From Blattamonas nauphoetae (Eukaryota; Preaxostyla; Oxymonadida): a stretch of 64,000 bases of DNA. The notes beneath the pieces are model-generated. The model searched no databases. It worked only from the letters and a program-made list of their open reading frames with translations, and was not told where the DNA came from. The stretch covers positions 558,001 to 622,000 of the forward strand of contig JARBJD010000005.1 in NCBI GenBank assembly GCA_033064195.1, given 5' to 3'. Of this stretch, positions 42,001-52,899 are shown one piece after another; position 1 is the first letter of the stretch; each line of letters starts with the position of its first letter. The translations under genes were made by a program, and so were the position numbers.

Positions 42001-43662
42001 GGTTGTTCTTGTTCTGTACGCACGAGGATCACGAAACCTGCAACGGCTGGAATCGATCAAGCGCTCGTCGGTTCTTTCGAAGTTTGGGGAAAGCGGGTCG
42101 TTGAATGGGCAGTGGACGATTCGTGGGTTTGGGATGTCGGAGGAATGGGAAGAAGAGCTGTGGAAGGTGAACGATGAATGGTCGATTCGGTTTCTTCTTG
42201 TGTGTGAGGGGCAGCTGTGGTCGTCTCTGTACACGTCGGTGATCTCGTCGCTGTTCATGTGTGGGGTGGTGATCTTTGGGTGGAACTTCATGTCGCCTGT
42301 GAAGCTGGCTGTTGGGATTGAGTCCGCACTGGAGTTTGGATACCATGGCCAGCAACTGGTTGGATTGACCGTGGACATGGACACTCGGATGACGAGTGTG
42401 GAGCGAGTTCTGTTTTATGGCGAGAAGCTTCCACGAGAACGAAACACCAAACGAAGTTCATCTCGCTCGTCAGGAGCCCACTCAACCGCATCAAACCCAA
42501 CAGCATCATCACACTCGGCAGAATCATCACATTCAGCAGGATCATTGGAGGGAGAAGGAAGTGGACAGGAGGAAGTTGGAACAGGCCGAGCTCGCTCAGG
42601 ACAGATCAGATTTGAAGACGTGACACTTCGATATCGGAAAGGACTTCCAGCAGCACTTTCGAATGTGTCGTTCTCGATTGAAGGGGGAGAGTCAGTTGGG
42701 ATCTGTGGACGAACAGGAGCAGGAAAGTCATCGTTGGTGCAAGGACTTCTGCGTCTTGTTGAGCTGGATTTGGATGAGGATGAGAAAGAAGAGAAAGGAA
42801 AGAAAGAGAAGAAGGGAGGAAGAAGAGAAGAGGGAGATTCAAAAGCAGAACGCAGAGGACAGAATGGACGAATTCTTGTGGATGGAGTCGACATCTCTTC
42901 GATTGGGCTTCGTGAGCTGCGTCGATCGATTGGAGTGATTCCACAAGACGGGAAGCTGTTCAGTGGGACGATGCGATGGAACACAGACATGTCGGGTGGG
43001 CACAGCGACGAGGAGGTGTGGAGGGTTCTGGAGATGGTTGAGCTGGGAGGAGTGGTGCGCTCGATGGAAGGAGGGCTTGATCATGTGGTGGGGGATGGGG
43101 GGAGAGAGCTGTCGACTGGGCAGCGACAACTTCTTTGGATGGCGCGGATGATTCTGGACGAGAAGGAGATCATCATTCTGGACGAAGCGACAGGAAGTGT
43201 GGACACTGAGACAGAACGTCGGATGTCTCAGATGCTTCAAGAGGAGCTTGTGGGGAAGACGCGGATTGTGATCTCGCACGGGATGGAAGGGATTGTGGGT
43301 CTGGACAAAGTGATTGTGATGGAGGATGGTCGAGTTGCTGAGTTTGGAGAAACTGAGAATCTTCTGAATGACCCGAACTCTCGTCTGAACACGTTTGTGA
43401 GAGAGACAGAGATGGAGATGGAGGAGAACGCGGTGGACGAATAACACTCAACATTACTTTCTGAGATTTTAACCATTCGAACTCTTATTCACGTCTTTAC
43501 GAACTTATGACATAATCTTGTTTATTGAAATTTGCCTCTCCAGTGAAACATCAGTTTGAAAAAATGTGATTGGGATTGTGAAAGAGTCAATATGACATGT
43601 ACTATTCAAGGATTTATATCTTGTGGTTTGGATCAGACTTCGATCATTTCTTTCATCGCTCA

Positions 43663-44760
43663 ATGGGAAACAACTCCAACTCAAGCCAACACATTTCTGT
43701 CCGGCCATTCAACGAAGATGTACATATTGACCCAACTCCCTTGTTCCTGAGAATCGAGCCCGACACTATCCACACGATCCAACAAGCATCCCCACCGTTC
43801 TTATCATTTGTTAACTTCATCAAGGAAGGAAACAATCTGGATTCTGAAGAGACCAGACATGCATGCACTCTTTTGACGATCCTCACGCCATCAAGCGGCC
43901 AGAAATTCACATCCGACGAGATCCTCTTCGAACTTATCCAAACCGGGGACGGCTCTTGTTGTGGTTTCGCCAATTCGATTGTAACGCTCCTTTCATCATC
44001 CAACGAGGAGATTATCAAGTCGACACTGTCACTTCTGAAGCAGGTTGTGTGTTCAAGACCTCCGACCACACGCTTCGATATTATCGATACAAAACTCTTT
44101 GCACTCCTCCCACAATCATTTTATGAGCAAGATCTTCATCTTTTGACCCACACAGGTTTGTGTCTGATGAGGATCGTGAACTCAAACCTCTTCATGTTAC
44201 GTCCTGGTAATACCCAATCCATCTGCCAAAAACGACAGATCTCCGTGAATATCTTTCAACACACCTTCATTGACCAGTTTTTCAATCCCATCATACCTTT
44301 TCTGAACTTCATCTGCAATGGTCGACGCCGAATCAAAAATTCGAATATTTCAAATGATTCAAGCGGTTCAAGTGATTTGAATGATTCAAGCGATTTCTCC
44401 GATCTTCTTGGAACGATTGTCGACTTCTCGCCCTTCCTGAAAGAAACAACCCAATACATTCTGTCATCTCCTCTTGCCCTGGCACTCACAGACTGCTTCC
44501 ACTTCTACGAAACGGACGAAGCGATCACCATTCTTTTTGAGAGACTGATGAGAGGCGTCGGTGCATGGCCGAGGGAGGGTCAAGATGTTCGGAAGCGATG
44601 GCAACGGATTCTGGTCAAGCTGGACGATGAGGGCTTCTCTGACGAGATCGAACTCCATTTTCGGTGTGGAGGGTGGACTTTTACAGAAAGGGGGAGAGTC
44701 TTGATTGGAGCACGACTGATCCACATGTTGGGTGGAAATACTCGATTTATGGAAAAATGA
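43663..44760 (+). CDS. Helical-repeat hypothetical protein
   Basis: Open frame of 365 codons from ATG 43663 (MGNNSNSSQHISVRPFNED) to TGA. Amphipathic helices predominate (ANSIVTLLSSSNEEIIKSTL, LLTHTGLCLMRIVNSNLFML), with a short Ser/Asn/Asp repeat (NDSSGSSDLNDSSDFSD). The end (DDEGFSDEIELHFRCGG) resembles the tail of the gene at 20755, suggesting one expanded family. I choose ATG 43663 because the 55 bases ending just after it recur at 25440-25494 as a conserved start region. The palindromic block ends only 42 bases upstream, so most of the original promoter has been displaced or replaced. Function unknown. Confidence 0.72.
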   Translation: MGNNSNSSQHISVRPFNEDVHIDPTPLFLRIEPDTIHTIQQASPPFLSFVNFIKEGNNLDSEETRHACTLLTILTPSSGQKFTSDEILFELIQTGDGSCCGFANSIVTLLSSSNEEIIKSTLSLLKQVVCSRPPTTRFDIIDTKLFALLPQSFYEQDLHLLTHTGLCLMRIVNSNLFMLRPGNTQSICQKRQISVNIFQHTFIDQFFNPIIPFLNFICNGRRRIKNSNISNDSSGSSDLNDSSDFSDLLGTIVDFSPFLKETTQYILSSPLALALTDCFHFYETDEAITILFERLMRGVGAWPREGQDVRKRWQRILVKLDDEGFSDEIELHFRCGGWTFTERGRVLIGARLIHMLGGNTRFMEK

Positions 44761-46200
44761 GAGACTGATCTTATCGAGTTCTCGTCGTATCTCTATGCAT
44801 GCAGAGTCGTTCAAACACTGTTCAGAATGCTGTCGACACAAGATAGCAAACCACCTTCTCCAAGTTCCTATCACTCTGATCACAACACTCGAGTTTGGAG
44901 AGTTTGTTGTTCAATGATTTCTCTTCGATGCCAGAGGTAGCCCTATCCTATACCTGTCTGACATGACATGACAGACCTCTTTTTCGGAAAATCGTTGACA
45001 TGTCATGACATGGAAGTTTTTGTTTATGGGTCATCGATCTTTTCTCATTTCCTTGAATAAGACGATCATGAGGATACTTTGAAGTTTAAACGACTCTACT
45101 GTGTCTCTAATCCAGTTCGATGGGGCAATGGCTATCATTAGTTCCGTTTTAACGTCTTTCGACGCCATTTCCTGAGAGTCATGGGACGATCCTGAGCCTC
45201 AGACTGAAAAGGCTAGATTAGTTCCTCCATCATATTCATTCGATTTTCCGTTGTCCACTAATGCAGTTGAATGACAATTTCAAACTATCTCACCCTGGTA
45301 CCAACATTCGTTCAGTTCATCACTTCCGTGTCTCTTCGACTAGATGATAATCGGTCATGTTTACCAATTTCCTGTTCAATCAAAATTTACATGATCTGTA
45401 TGATGTTTAAACAACTTTTTTCATTCTTTTCCAGTTGTTTAGCCTGTTATTCCACGTCACAACAAGTCTCGCGACATGTCCTAAACCCGACAATGTCAGC
45501 AAACAAAGATGCTATCACACCAAGTTCATCCTTTTTCAGTGGTATCTCTCTTTTTTTCCGTAATTCATCTTCTTCAGAAACCACATCTGTCCCTCTGATC
45601 ACGTCTGCGTTGATGTTGACTTCTAACGGTTCAGTGAACAAACTTTGACTCCTACATGATGGAAAACAGATTCTTTCGATCAACTCAAACAAAATCTCTT
45701 GTCGCTGCAGTCTTGATCCGCATCTCTCACAACCCATTCGTCAACCTACTTCTCTGCTTCTTCTCTGAGAATTTTCTCTTTGAATGCTCTGTTTTTTTCT
45801 TCTATGACATGATTTAATCCGATTCGGGTGTTTTTCCCAGTTGTTTCATCTTCATTACCATGATTTTCTCAAATTTTTCTCTTCCACCACCTGATATGTC
45901 TCTGATAGAAATGATTCTCAAATTGGAGTGAAAGGAGATGGTAACATGTTTTCAAACACCCAGAGTGCGAAATACGAGCTTCGGTAGTTCAGACGGTGAT
46001 CGGTCCCATTGAGGTGTTTTATTGACATTTTGACATCGAAAAAAAGCCTGTCACACAGCTATACCTATCCTTTATTATCAGATTTTCATCAATCATTTTT
46101 ATATGGAAGACATTCGACATCTTCTTGAATTTTATTTCGATAATGAGAAGAAAAAGAGAAAGGGCATAATCAATTCTCACCAATCATCTCCAAACCCTCT
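44761..46200. other. Gene-poor stretch with one weak ORF
   Basis: A 125-codon frame at 45271-45648 (+), Ser/Thr-rich at its end (NPTMSANKDAITPSSSFFSG), may be a small gene or exon but has no recognisable domain. Around 44958-45010 the words TGACATGACATGACAGA and TGACATGTCATGACATGG form a small cluster of CATG repeats. Nothing else is supported. Confidence 0.35.
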
Positions 46201-46363
46201 CGAGCTCATTGAATTCTCTTGCATCGGTGATGAAAGGCGGACTAGAACCAATCATGAAGCAATGGAAGTACTGTAGCGGAGGAAATCAGCGAACAGTCCC
46301 ATTGTGACACGAATGGATTCATATGAGATCTTTCACAGATGGATGTGTCTCATATTCACGTGT
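46201..46363 (-). repeat. 160-bp dispersed repeat, copy 2
   Basis: Inverted match to 19070-19229 with a few base changes. It lies about 115 bases before the start codon of the next gene, so it may also have become part of that gene's upstream region. Confidence 0.75.
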
Positions 46364-46478
46364 CAACCTCCGGGAGGGCGAGTGAAGATGAGCAATGTGA
46401 TGTGCACATCTTCGGGTTATTTAATTAGTATGTCATTTTTTTCTCAGATTGGTCTCAATACCAGTTTCCTCTTCTCTT

Positions 46479-47952
46479 ATGCAATTGTTACTTTTTCTTC
46501 CTTCACTTTTCGTGTGTATTCTCCTTTTCCAAACCAGTTGTCGTGATGTTTGTGAGCCTGGTATCGACATTGATATCTCAGAACAATTATGCGACCTTCA
46601 TCAAGTATCTAGCCCTTCTCATCCCGTCCATTTTGTTCATTTTCTCCATCCTTTGTTTTTTATACACTGATTTATTTGTACTTCTCTTTGGTAGCCGGAA
46701 TTACGTTATGGGAAACTGCACGCTGACAGGATATTCAGAGATGAGTGCACCGGCACCCACAGCAGGTATTGTCGTTTTGTTGCTTGAGATGTGCTAGAAT
46801 CGAGAAATGGATTATGTATCCACCGTTTCGGGGTGAATCTTGGTTCAACGCAACAGATCGCATCGTCGATCATCGAAGTCACGTGTGCAATTTCATTGTT
46901 CATATTTTGTATCTATTATTGGTGTGTGCTTGTTTCTCAGATCAGGAGGTTGTACAGTCGAATCACGAAGACACACTCATTGGCCAGACTTTTCAGAGCC
47001 GTCTTTGCTGATAAATGAACAAAACACATTTTTAAACCACCATCCAGTGATTAATCTTTTGTTTACATCGTCAGGGAGTTCGAATGCGATCTCTTCAGAA
47101 GCTGACCAAGCCCAGCGGATTAACCCAACACAAGAATCCTTCGCAATCCTCACTCACTCTCCTAACCCTTCAGAAAATCATACCACCACAACACCAAGAT
47201 ACAGTGTAGTGAAAGAACCGGTCAAAACGTCAGGATCTTGGCCATCGGAACAGGAAAGGAAGGAGGAAGACCAGTCAAGCTGGTTTCCGTTTCCTCTCAC
47301 CTCAAATCCTGCTGGCCCACCATCATTTCTTATTCTGGCAACGTCGCAGGCCCTTCCTTCTAAAAGCTGCATGTATAACCCGAAAACATTGAGCGAAGAC
47401 CAAAACAGTAAAACAGCATCATTTGCATTCTCGCCTCTATTTTCTCCTCGAACCTCACAGACGTCCTCATCTCATCCTGCACACCTCACCTCCTCCTCCC
47501 TTTCATCTCAACAGAGACAGACGCTGATCTCGCCTGGTGCACCAATTCTGTCTGTCCCTCGTCCGCTGATCGGGATTGACTGGCTGTTTGTCGCGTTCAT
47601 GTCGTTCATCCCGCTGGTGCTGATTGTGTCAGTTGTGGCGTGGATTCCATATCTGCTCTGGCGTGCCTGCACAAGATCGAGACACCTACCAACAGGAAGA
47701 GTTGGAGAAGTCCCGGGAGAGGCAGAGCCAGTGGCGAATGAAGAACGGAATGATGATGATGTCTTCAACGAATTGTTAGCATTCGGAGGCCGCGGAGAAC
47801 AGAGGGACGGAGGACAAGCTCCCGAGAATCGTGAGCACGCGGAAGAAGGAGAGCGGAGAAACAGAACGACGCCCGGATATCAACCACTCGAGATCGAACG
47901 TGAGGGACACAGACCGACTGACGTTGAACTCGCACGGATGCTTCGACACTGA
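46479..47952 (+). CDS. Type I membrane protein with disordered linker
   Basis: Exons 46479-46604, 46695-46765, 46798-46877 and 46958-47952, with introns of 90, 32 and 80 nt, join to 423 residues with no leftover base. The last intron's borders could shift slightly. A signal peptide (MQLLLFLPSLFVCILLFQTS) leads a Cys-containing ectodomain with a glycosylation sequon (SWFNATDR). A long Ser/Thr/Pro-rich stretch follows, then one membrane helix (VAFMSFIPLVLIVSVVAWIP) and a charged tail (GRGEQRDGGQAPENREHAEE). The topology suggests a surface or endomembrane protein with a cytosolic tail. I do not recognise the family. Confidence 0.65.
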
Positions 47953-48061
47953 AGGTTCTGACACGTTTGTTGCATGCTCTGCAACAGTCCTCATTAATCA
48001 TCATAGTTGGCACTACTCTTCCCGTGGCTTCATCTCGTACCCCCTTTTTTCATTTCAATAG

Positions 48062-48535
48062 AATGTTCTTCTTTCTTCACTGGGTCTTGAAAGACGGAAA
48101 TCTTTCCGAGAGCCATACACATCCGCATGCTATTCACTCATGAATGATATCTTCCCCACAGACTCCAACACGTACGGCACCGACAAGCAAGCGATGCTGG
48201 GCAACATCCTGCTCTGCACGCCTGTCCTGACGGAAGGAGCAACGTCTGTGGCTGGGTACTTCCCTCTCGAGCGGTGGTACTCGTTCAACACCGACGTGGA
48301 AGACGCAGCGGTGTCGATGAAGGGAAAGCAGGTGACAGTGTCTGCTCCGATCTCCACCTGCCCCGCTCACTTCAAGGGAGGCAGCATTGTGACCAGACAG
48401 CGCACACGCGCTCTGAACATTCAGAAGATGAAGGACTCGCCGATCTTTGTGACAGCGTTCATGAGCAAAGACAACACTGCTGAAGGATTCCTGTTCGTGG
48501 ACGACGGTGTGAAAATGACTCGCTTTCAAAGTTCC
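48062..48535 (+). pseudogene. Glycoside hydrolase family 31 fragment
   Basis: The frame from 48140 encodes the C-terminal beta-sandwich of a GH31 alpha-glucosidase-type enzyme: DSNTYGTDKQAMLGNILLCT, LTEGATSVAGYFPLERWYSF, FKGGSIVTRQ and EGFLFVDDGV. The catalytic TIM barrel is absent. The sequence just upstream (ESHTHPHAIHS) looks like the preceding barrel end in a broken frame. After about 48520 the homology ends abruptly at another family's fragment. It is a truncated relic, not a working glycosidase. Confidence 0.75.
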
Positions 48536-48539
48536 GTCG

Positions 48540-49019
48540 GAACAACTTGCCATTCACGAGGCTGTACTGACCCACGTTCTCCTACCGTCAGGAGATTACA
48601 TCCGCTCTCTCTGCCGTTCGATGTCGTCGACTGAGAGTGTTGCACAGTCGAATGCGCTGATGCGTGTTCTGAATGAAATGCTTGCGGTCTGCCCTGCTTA
48701 TCGGCCCACTTTCGGTTTTGTGTGCTCTCTTCCCGCTGTCTGGACAACAGCGAAGTTTCTCGTCTTCTTTGACGATGAAGAGCTGATCCAACGCGCAGTG
48801 TCATTCACTCTGAGCCTCATCATGGATTGGACAGCGATGAAAGGAGACGCACGACTGAACAGGCACGCACTCTTCCGCTCGCTGCTCAAGGAGAGCATGC
48901 TGGACATGTGCGAGCAACGACTCAAAAACTGCAAAGACACTTGGGACGGGAGTGACATTGCGGAAGGGTCTTTGGAGACATTCCACTTTCTGGGAATGAA
49001 TGTCGGAGAGCTGGAGTGA
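48540..49019 (+). pseudogene. Fragment of a helical lineage-specific protein
   Basis: The frame EQLAIHEAVLTHVLLPSGDY runs on through ALMRVLNEMLAVCPAYRPTF and FLVFFDDEELIQRAVSFTLS to GMNVGELE, TGA at 49017-49019. It is helical, with the look of the C-terminal end of a large repeat protein. It begins without an ATG directly against the GH31 fragment, so it is probably a broken piece placed there by rearrangement. No function is assigned. Confidence 0.5.
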
Positions 49020-49284
49020 CGACACTGTCTTGTGGGATCTGGTCAGTACGATCAATCCAACTCATTTCCACGAACTCATGGTTAAAGAAGCCAAAAAGCA
49101 AATGAAAGCCAAAAACAAACAAAAATCCACATGTTGTAGAGATGTTTAAATTCCACAGTCACACCTTTTGTCACACCTCACAAGATCTCTATCCTTTTCG
49201 GTTCGAAACTAGATGAAGTTGCACTCGACCACTCTCAGCTTTGACGAGAGACGAGGAGCGTGGCAGTTCATGTCGAGATCGATC

Positions 49285-49365
49285 GGCTCTTCCTCTCTCG
49301 CCGCAGAAGCTGGCGCAGGGACAGAGGAGCCGAGAGCAGGCTGAGCGGGACGAGTGAAGAAGCAC
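49285..49365 (+). pseudogene. Short coiled-coil gene fragment
   Basis: It encodes SPQKLAQGQRSREQAERDE followed by TGA. This matches LSLQKLAQEQWNREQAERDE of the leftward gene at 52205-52895 at both protein and DNA level (for example the shared CTGCGCCAGCTTCTGC on the complement). A decayed second copy of that segment. Confidence 0.65.
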
Positions 49366-49623
49366 AGACGTGTTTATCCGTTTCACACTCAGAGATTTGT
49401 CTCTGAATTCGAGAAAAAGAGTTCAACAAAACGTAGTGTGGGTCAATTGAAGAATGAAGAACACAAAAAACTTGAATTAGAATGACCAACACAAAAGTTG
49501 GCAGAATGTCGGCATTGAGATGGCACAAAATTGTACCACACCAATATCAAACACAATCTTTCTTCGTATCCCATGAGTATGGATGGGAACACGATATAGT
49601 TTCATCACAATCTGAGTTCGCGT

Positions 49624-51621
49624 CTATTCCGTCGAGCGTGGAGGAGGAAGAGTGCTTGGAATGTGCTCAGTCGGAGGCTGCGATGGCTGATACTGTTGGG
49701 GCTCAGCTGGCGGCATGTCTTTGTTCACATCCGCTGTCGATGAGGCAGGAACGGAGAAGGGGGCAGTTGGACTCAGTTCTTCTGTTTTGGCGACAATGGC
49801 TGGTTGAACAGGAGCAGCCCCTGCAACTTGGCCTGCTGGGTATGGCTGAGGATATGACGTGGCGGGCACAGCGTAAGGAACATAATACGGAGACACAACA
49901 ACAGTCTGAGGGGTTTGGTTCTCAACATCAACAACCCCTCGCTCGCCCTCCTGCGCTTGTTTGCCAACACCACAGCAGCATTTGTGGTTGTTTCGGCAGC
50001 AGAATCCCTTCTTGCTTGAGCCACAGCAGCACGGGCAGGCACAGCAACACAAACCCGCACAGCCAAACACAATAGCGACAATAATCCCAACTGCAACAAT
50101 GGGAATCCATGGCACGCCAATCGCGACCCAGCTCTTTGAGGGTGTTAAGATTTTTTCCAACTTGAATGTCAGTTGGCCACCAATGATAGCGCTCATCCGT
50201 TCTGAGGACGATCTGCAGGTCTTGAATGTGGCCACAGTGAACGATGAAGCAACGTCGTACGCCACCAAAATATCTGTTACTTCCGATCCTTGGTTGAAGT
50301 GGAAATTCACTTCATAAATCCTGAAATATGGTTTGATGGGATCATCTTCTCCATTTCTTCCTTCTGGGGTATCAGGGACTTCTGGATCAACTGGGGTGTC
50401 TGGATCGACTGGCGTGTCTGGATCAACAGGTGTTTCTGGCTCAATCGGAACTTCTGGATCAACTGGCTTTGATTCGTTCCAATTTGTTGTGTCTCCAAAC
50501 GACATTGCTCCTGCCGGCCCAACTGAAGTGCAGGTGTGGAAAGACGTGCTGTGCATCTCCAAATAGACAGGGATATTTGTGATTGCGAAGGCAGACTCGT
50601 TTGTGTGGTGCACTGTCAGTTCTTTGAAAGAGATAGAATGCATATAGATCTTGGTTGCGGATGGGATCGCCAGCACAGATCCATAAGAAGTGCACTCTTT
50701 GAATGTTGTCGAGTGGAACGAGAGGACCAGTCCCTTCGAGTTCAAGTTGAGGATGTGTGGACTTTCTTCGATGTCAGCCGAGCATTCCTTGAAAGTGATC
50801 GAATGTATGTACACTTTCTGATTGTCGGGGATTGTGTATGTGGGAACCTTCACAGATGAAAAGCACGACTTTATTGTTGACGAGTGCATGTCTACTTTTT
50901 GGGCGGTGAATAGCGGAAGGACGACATGGGTCAGAGGCGACTCGATGAATGCAAAAGTGTTCGAGTGAAGATACACTTCAGCCACACCAGTTGTGATCGG
51001 TGCTGAGGGCTCGTCGGTTGATTCCTTGTCATCGGTGAGATATTCGATCTCTTTGAATTTGCACGAGTTGATCTCCACACGAGTAAGACCAGACACGTTG
51101 AACAATTGATTCGGCGCTGTCACCCGGAGTTCTTGATATTTCGAGGAGTGAGTTCTGAAAGTGCCGTTCGAGGCAGATTCACTGCACACAATTGGAGAAA
51201 TGACGCGTGCGCCATTAACCATCAATTCGCGGAACACTGCTGAGCCTCCATTGATCACCGCAAGTGGTCCTGTGATCACTTCATCCGCCATCACACATCC
51301 AACCAATTCAAGCAGAGAGCCACTCAAAATCTGCGAGAACGACTTCGCGTTGTTCAGCGACAGCGACATGTTGCTCACCATGTGCGAGTTCGATTCCGCA
51401 ACAAGAAGTGTCATAGCTCCCACTTCTGGACGAAGAAGAACATCAGCAGCAGTGGCAAGCAGATGATAATCGATGTTTGAGAGAGCGACCGAATCTCCTT
51501 CATAAAGCTGGGCTGTCAGCTCAAAACTTCCCGAGTTTGCTCGAGACAGATCGAGTGTCTCAGCGGAAAATAGTGAGGTCAAATAGAGAATCACAGAAAG
51601 CATTGTGTGATGAATCATCAA
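49624..51621 (-). CDS. Single-pass surface protein with beta-helix ectodomain
   Basis: Reads leftward, 665 codons. Signal peptide (MLSVILYLTSLFSA), then a long ectodomain of repeats built on MHSxxFKEC-like units (KVYIHSITFKECSADIEESP, KIYMHSISFKELTVHH) as in Pmp/beta-helix adhesins. Then come a Pro-rich stalk with tandem VDPDTP units (three to four copies) and a membrane helix (IPIVAVGIIVAIVFGCAGL) followed at once by a Cys cluster (CCCACPCCCG) likely to be palmitoylated. A Pro/Tyr/Gln-rich cytosolic tail of ~120 residues ends the protein. Layout matches large surface protein families of parasitic and gut metamonads. An adhesive or sensing role is inferred. It appears intact. Confidence 0.88.
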   Translation of the reverse strand: MMIHHTMLSVILYLTSLFSAETLDLSRANSGSFELTAQLYEGDSVALSNIDYHLLATAADVLLRPEVGAMTLLVAESNSHMVSNMSLSLNNAKSFSQILSGSLLELVGCVMADEVITGPLAVINGGSAVFRELMVNGARVISPIVCSESASNGTFRTHSSKYQELRVTAPNQLFNVSGLTRVEINSCKFKEIEYLTDDKESTDEPSAPITTGVAEVYLHSNTFAFIESPLTHVVLPLFTAQKVDMHSSTIKSCFSSVKVPTYTIPDNQKVYIHSITFKECSADIEESPHILNLNSKGLVLSFHSTTFKECTSYGSVLAIPSATKIYMHSISFKELTVHHTNESAFAITNIPVYLEMHSTSFHTCTSVGPAGAMSFGDTTNWNESKPVDPEVPIEPETPVDPDTPVDPDTPVDPEVPDTPEGRNGEDDPIKPYFRIYEVNFHFNQGSEVTDILVAYDVASSFTVATFKTCRSSSERMSAIIGGQLTFKLEKILTPSKSWVAIGVPWIPIVAVGIIVAIVFGCAGLCCCACPCCCGSSKKGFCCRNNHKCCCGVGKQAQEGERGVVDVENQTPQTVVVSPYYVPYAVPATSYPQPYPAGQVAGAAPVQPAIVAKTEELSPTAPFSVPASSTADVNKDMPPAEPQQYQPSQPPTEHIPSTLPPPRSTE

Positions 51622-52204
51622 AAGATTGTTATAATGGGTGACAGAATGAGACAGCTTCTATCATGCAATTGTGTCAGAATCTCTCCCACAATCTTGATTT
51701 CTGAATAAGTATTCCAATATTCTCCCTGATTCTGATAGAAAGAGTAAGAATAATATGGATCAGAATTCATCCCTTTGGCATTTGAATCTGGGCAAATTTC
51801 TTTCAATTGCACTGGAGTTCCTCTGATTGACTATTTGATAGTTGCCAAATCTCCAAACCAGGACTTTTCTACAGTTTTGTCTCTTCCTACAGTTCCCAGA
51901 AACCATCAAACAAACCTCGATCCATTTTTCCTCTTTGGGGGGTTTATATCTCGTCAAAATCACCTGAGTCTTCATTGATATCGCTATCATTATATTCACT
52001 ACCGATAAATCTCAAAGAAGCGCCTCTCATCGGCAATACTCCACCAGAAAGTCTTCGCCAAGGAGATTGCTCCTCTGCAACTTTTCCGGTGAAGATTCAC
52101 AAAAAAACTACACAACATCAAATATTATGACATATCGGAACATTCTTCCATTATGATTCATCACTAATTTCAATTGAATCTCTCAGCGAACAAACATTCA
52201 TATT
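51622..52204. other. Intergenic, nothing recognised
   Basis: AT-rich upstream region of the surface-protein gene; no frame, repeat or RNA gene is supported. Confidence 0.4.
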
Positions 52205-52895
52205 CATCGTGTCCTTGTCACCATCACTGTCGCCGACACTGGCCTTGTCGTTGCCCCATATTGACTCCCCAACCGTTTCTGCCTCTCCTGCGACCTCAAA
52301 TCCAACGGATCCACAAAAGAGATCGTCGGTGCGGTTGGGCCAGCCGATGTTGGAACAGTCTCACTCAGCCGCATCGACCTGTTGCCAGTCGCAGCCATCC
52401 TTCCATCCGTTGAATCGGGTGGCGTCGGAGTCGTCACACATCGTCTTCTTCTTCCGACTGTCCTGCGGCGACAGAAGAGGCGATGCGGCTTGTCCGGGGA
52501 TTGTGATGGAGAGTGGCTTGGTGCCTGTTCGGTCGCTGTGCGAGGTGCGGAGGGTCGGCGAGACCATCTTTTGAGAGACAGCTGAGCACAGACGAGCGCT
52601 GAGTGGGATTGGCGAGGAGACGAAGGAGGACGAGGGAGGAGCAGCGTGTGGGGTGTGCTGGCGAGGGGAGAGAGTGTGTGTGGCTGGTGCTGGGAAGTGC
52701 CCAACCACTTTCATGTCGCGGATGAGCACGATGCACGAGTGGGAGGGGACGGGGTGGAGAGCAGATGGAAGGAACGCTTCGCCGATCCGCCTGAACTCCA
52801 AACGGAACGCGTCGGCGTCTCTTCTCTCGTCCCGCTCAGCCTGCTCTCGATTCCACTGCTCCTGCGCCAGCTTCTGCAGCGAGAGAGGAAGTGAA
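52205..52895 (-). pseudogene. Coiled-coil protein, probably broken
   Basis: The leftward frame LSLQKLAQEQWNREQAERDE and then RRDADAFRLEFRRIGEAFLP, CIVLIRDMKVVGHFPAPATH is coding-like. It continues to 52361, and a further stretch in a second frame (TVPTSAGPTAPTISFVDPLD) reaches about 52205. The frame changes once near 52365 and no ATG or full 5' end is seen. The first segment is duplicated at 49285-49365. I assign no function. Confidence 0.45.
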
Positions 52896-52899
52896 GCAT

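Larger units (their letters stand above)
34469..43444 (+). pseudogene. ABCC/MRP-type ABC transporter, copy B, split by DIRS
   Basis: Mirror copy of the left transporter: exon 1 34469-34565 continuing at 39093-39375, intron 39376-39443, exon 2 39444-39524, the 23-nt intron 39525-39547, exon 3 39548-43444. The retroelement separates codons 1-32 from the rest. At about 41615 this copy has four G where copy A has five, which shifts the frame at the start of TMD2. The two copies thus carry different single-G changes. Base differences from copy A cluster in the last 400 bases (one alters Ser to Asn near the end, GETENLLND). An ATG in the terminal repeat of the insertion (near 39058) is in frame with the remaining exon 1, so a transcript starting in the element could still encode an altered N-terminus. 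Expression is untested. Confidence 0.85.
34385..43620 (+). repeat. Right arm of the palindromic block, interrupted by a retroelement
   Basis: Mirror of the left arm, split at 34565/39093 by a 4527-bp insertion. Coordinates obey a constant sum with the left arm (68686 inside the insertion, 73213 outside it, falling to 73211 after two single-base length differences). The arms are therefore collinear throughout. The outer edge at 43620 lies 42 bases before the start codon of the next gene. Confidence 0.93.

Noticed and set aside
29591-43620. Palindrome as a simple fold-back read artefact
   Set aside because: The arms differ by base substitutions, one arm has the DIRS insertion and the other does not, and the flanks differ. 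It should still be confirmed with spanning reads.
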